From an uncultured Arcobacter sp. (GTDB lineage: Bacteria; Campylobacterota; Campylobacteria; Campylobacterales; Arcobacteraceae), in contig CAJXWI010000202.1 in assembly GCA_913062735.1 (NCBI GenBank), positions 1 through 5,555 on the forward strand: DNA of 5,555 nucleotides, read 5' to 3'. Made by a program: the position numbers and the translations under genes. Each line of letters opens with the position of its first letter. The first letter of the stretch is position 1. The notes under the pieces were generated by a model, which worked only from the letters and a program-made list of their open reading frames with translations, had not been told where the DNA came from and did no database searches. This document shows positions 4,488-5,555 of the stretch, one piece after another.

Positions 4488-5555
4488 TGGTATCTTCAAA
4501 TTTCTCAATTATGTACCCATTAATCATTTCTACGTCATTGTTGAACTGAGGATTTATAACAGCTTTTAAATTTTTTGTATACAAATTTTCCATAAATTTG
4601 TCAAATTGTTGGTCATCTTCTAAAATATTGATTTCATATGTTGATTTTATTTCATAACCTATATCTTTCCAATTTTCCAAAAAATTTTTAAATTGAAAAG
4701 GATTACTCAATAGAATAACTCTATCTTCAATAGAAAAATACTCTTCATTTTCTCCTTCTGTAATATACAATAGAGGAGCATAGTAGTTTTTCGACTTATT
4801 ATATGAATTTAACACAGGTAAACTCACTTTTTCAACTACAAACTCATTAACTTTTAAAAGCTTATCATCTATATCAATTTTATTATTTAATACTGAATAT
4901 GATGAAAATATACGTTCTTTTTTTGTAATACAAAAGAAATCATTATCTTTTTGTAATTCTTCTAGCTTTAAGTTAAAATCAATTACACCTTCATCTGCAA
5001 TATTTTTCTGAAATCTCTCAATACTACCTCTTCTTAGTACATATTCAGAACTATTATCTTCTAAATCTATTCTTATACAGTAATTGTATTGTGCAGAATA
5101 AGAAACATTTGAATTCCATTGAATTACAATATTGTCCTTAGATCTATTAACAATATCACTACCAAATATTAATTGGCCACCAATAAGTTGTTTTGACCAT
5201 GTTTTCCAATCAAAGTTTCTTAAGTCATCATATTCACTAAATAACTCACTTTGCATAGTTCCTAAAACACGTAAAGTAGATCTATAACATTTATTATGAA
5301 TGTATCCAATACTATGATCCAGATTGTTTTGATCAATTTCAACTAAAAGTGCATTGTTTTCTGAAATTGATTTAGAACATTCCATACATTGTAAAAAGTT
5401 TTTTTTATTCTTTATCAAAGTAATATTCTTTGATGAATGTAACTTTGAACAAAGTGAATTTTCAATATAATCTTCGCCATTAAGAGGGAGGAGAGCAATT
5501 GATTTATTAGCATATAAATCTTTATTATTACTTATATAACGTTCTATTCCTGTCA
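4474..5555 (-). CDS. Unrecognised protein with CxxC...HxxC putative zinc site, N-terminus outside window
   Basis: I do not recognise this family. The frame is open from the stop (4474-4476) to the right edge, giving 359 visible residues with no ATG near the left part, so the start lies beyond base 5555. An internal TTG at 5416-5418 could be mistaken for the start, but the 45 codons before it read as ordinary protein (SIALLPLNGEDYIENSLCSK) and no Shine-Dalgarno precedes it. Visible residues C56, C59, H86 and C89 (CMEC, then IHNKC) fit a treble-clef or zinc-ribbon type site for a structural zinc. The rest is soluble alpha/beta with many acidic, Asn and Lys residues; no membrane segment and no catalytic motif are evident. 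It lies upstream of and in the same direction as the nuclease gene, 327 bp away and separated by the repeat cluster, so cotranscription is uncertain. Composition is A/T-rich like the nuclease gene, suggesting shared acquisition. Confidence 0.82.
   Translation of the reverse strand, partial: TGIERYISNNKDLYANKSIALLPLNGEDYIENSLCSKLHSSKNITLIKNKKNFLQCMECSKSISENNALLVEIDQNNLDHSIGYIHNKCYRSTLRVLGTMQSELFSEYDDLRNFDWKTWSKQLIGGQLIFGSDIVNRSKDNIVIQWNSNVSYSAQYNYCIRIDLEDNSSEYVLRRGSIERFQKNIADEGVIDFNLKLEELQKDNDFFCITKKERIFSSYSVLNNKIDIDDKLLKVNEFVVEKVSLPVLNSYNKSKNYYAPLLYITEGENEEYFSIEDRVILLSNPFQFKNFLENWKDIGYEIKSTYEINILEDDQQFDKFMENLYTKNLKAVINPQFNNDVEMINGYIIEKFEDTMSNN

Overview
The window is a low-GC bacterial segment in which all four recognisable protein genes run on the minus strand. 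The A/T-rich codon use, AAAGGA-type ribosome binding sites and GAF-plus-kinase signalling gene would fit a marine or environmental Campylobacterota bacterium such as the Arcobacter group. That assignment is inference; no rRNA or other marker gene is present.

Layout from low to high coordinates: (1) bases 1-541 carry the N-terminal half of a GAF-domain sensor histidine kinase, cut by the window edge exactly at its phospho-accepting H-box. (2) Bases 542-818 are non-coding and contain a 14-bp palindrome and a perfect-stem hairpin that probably terminates the next gene. (3) Bases 819-2522 encode a 567-residue exported protein with a Sec signal peptide, a cysteine-rich N-terminal module and what looks like a six-bladed beta-propeller. 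A perfect 11+11 bp dyad lies in its promoter region. (4) Bases 2607-2925 hold no gene but a hairpin-rich stretch that resembles a dispersed intergenic repeat. (5) Bases 2926-4146 encode a 406-residue PD-(D/E)XK nuclease-like protein that starts at TTG. (6) Bases 4147-4473 are non-coding and hold a striking nested repeat cluster. (7) Bases 4474-5555 encode an unrecognised protein with a CxxC...HxxC putative zinc site; its reading frame stays open to the window edge, so its N-terminus is missing.

The first two genes look like ordinary host functions (signalling, export). The last two are visibly more A/T-rich, and the nuclease gene is bracketed by two different palindromic repeat types that resemble ends of REP/RAYT (TnpA_REP) elements. 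One of these repeats has supplied the last codons of the nuclease gene. The right half therefore looks like an accessory, mobile and possibly defence-related segment. No functional link between the nuclease and the zinc-site protein can be proven here; they share only orientation, composition and proximity.
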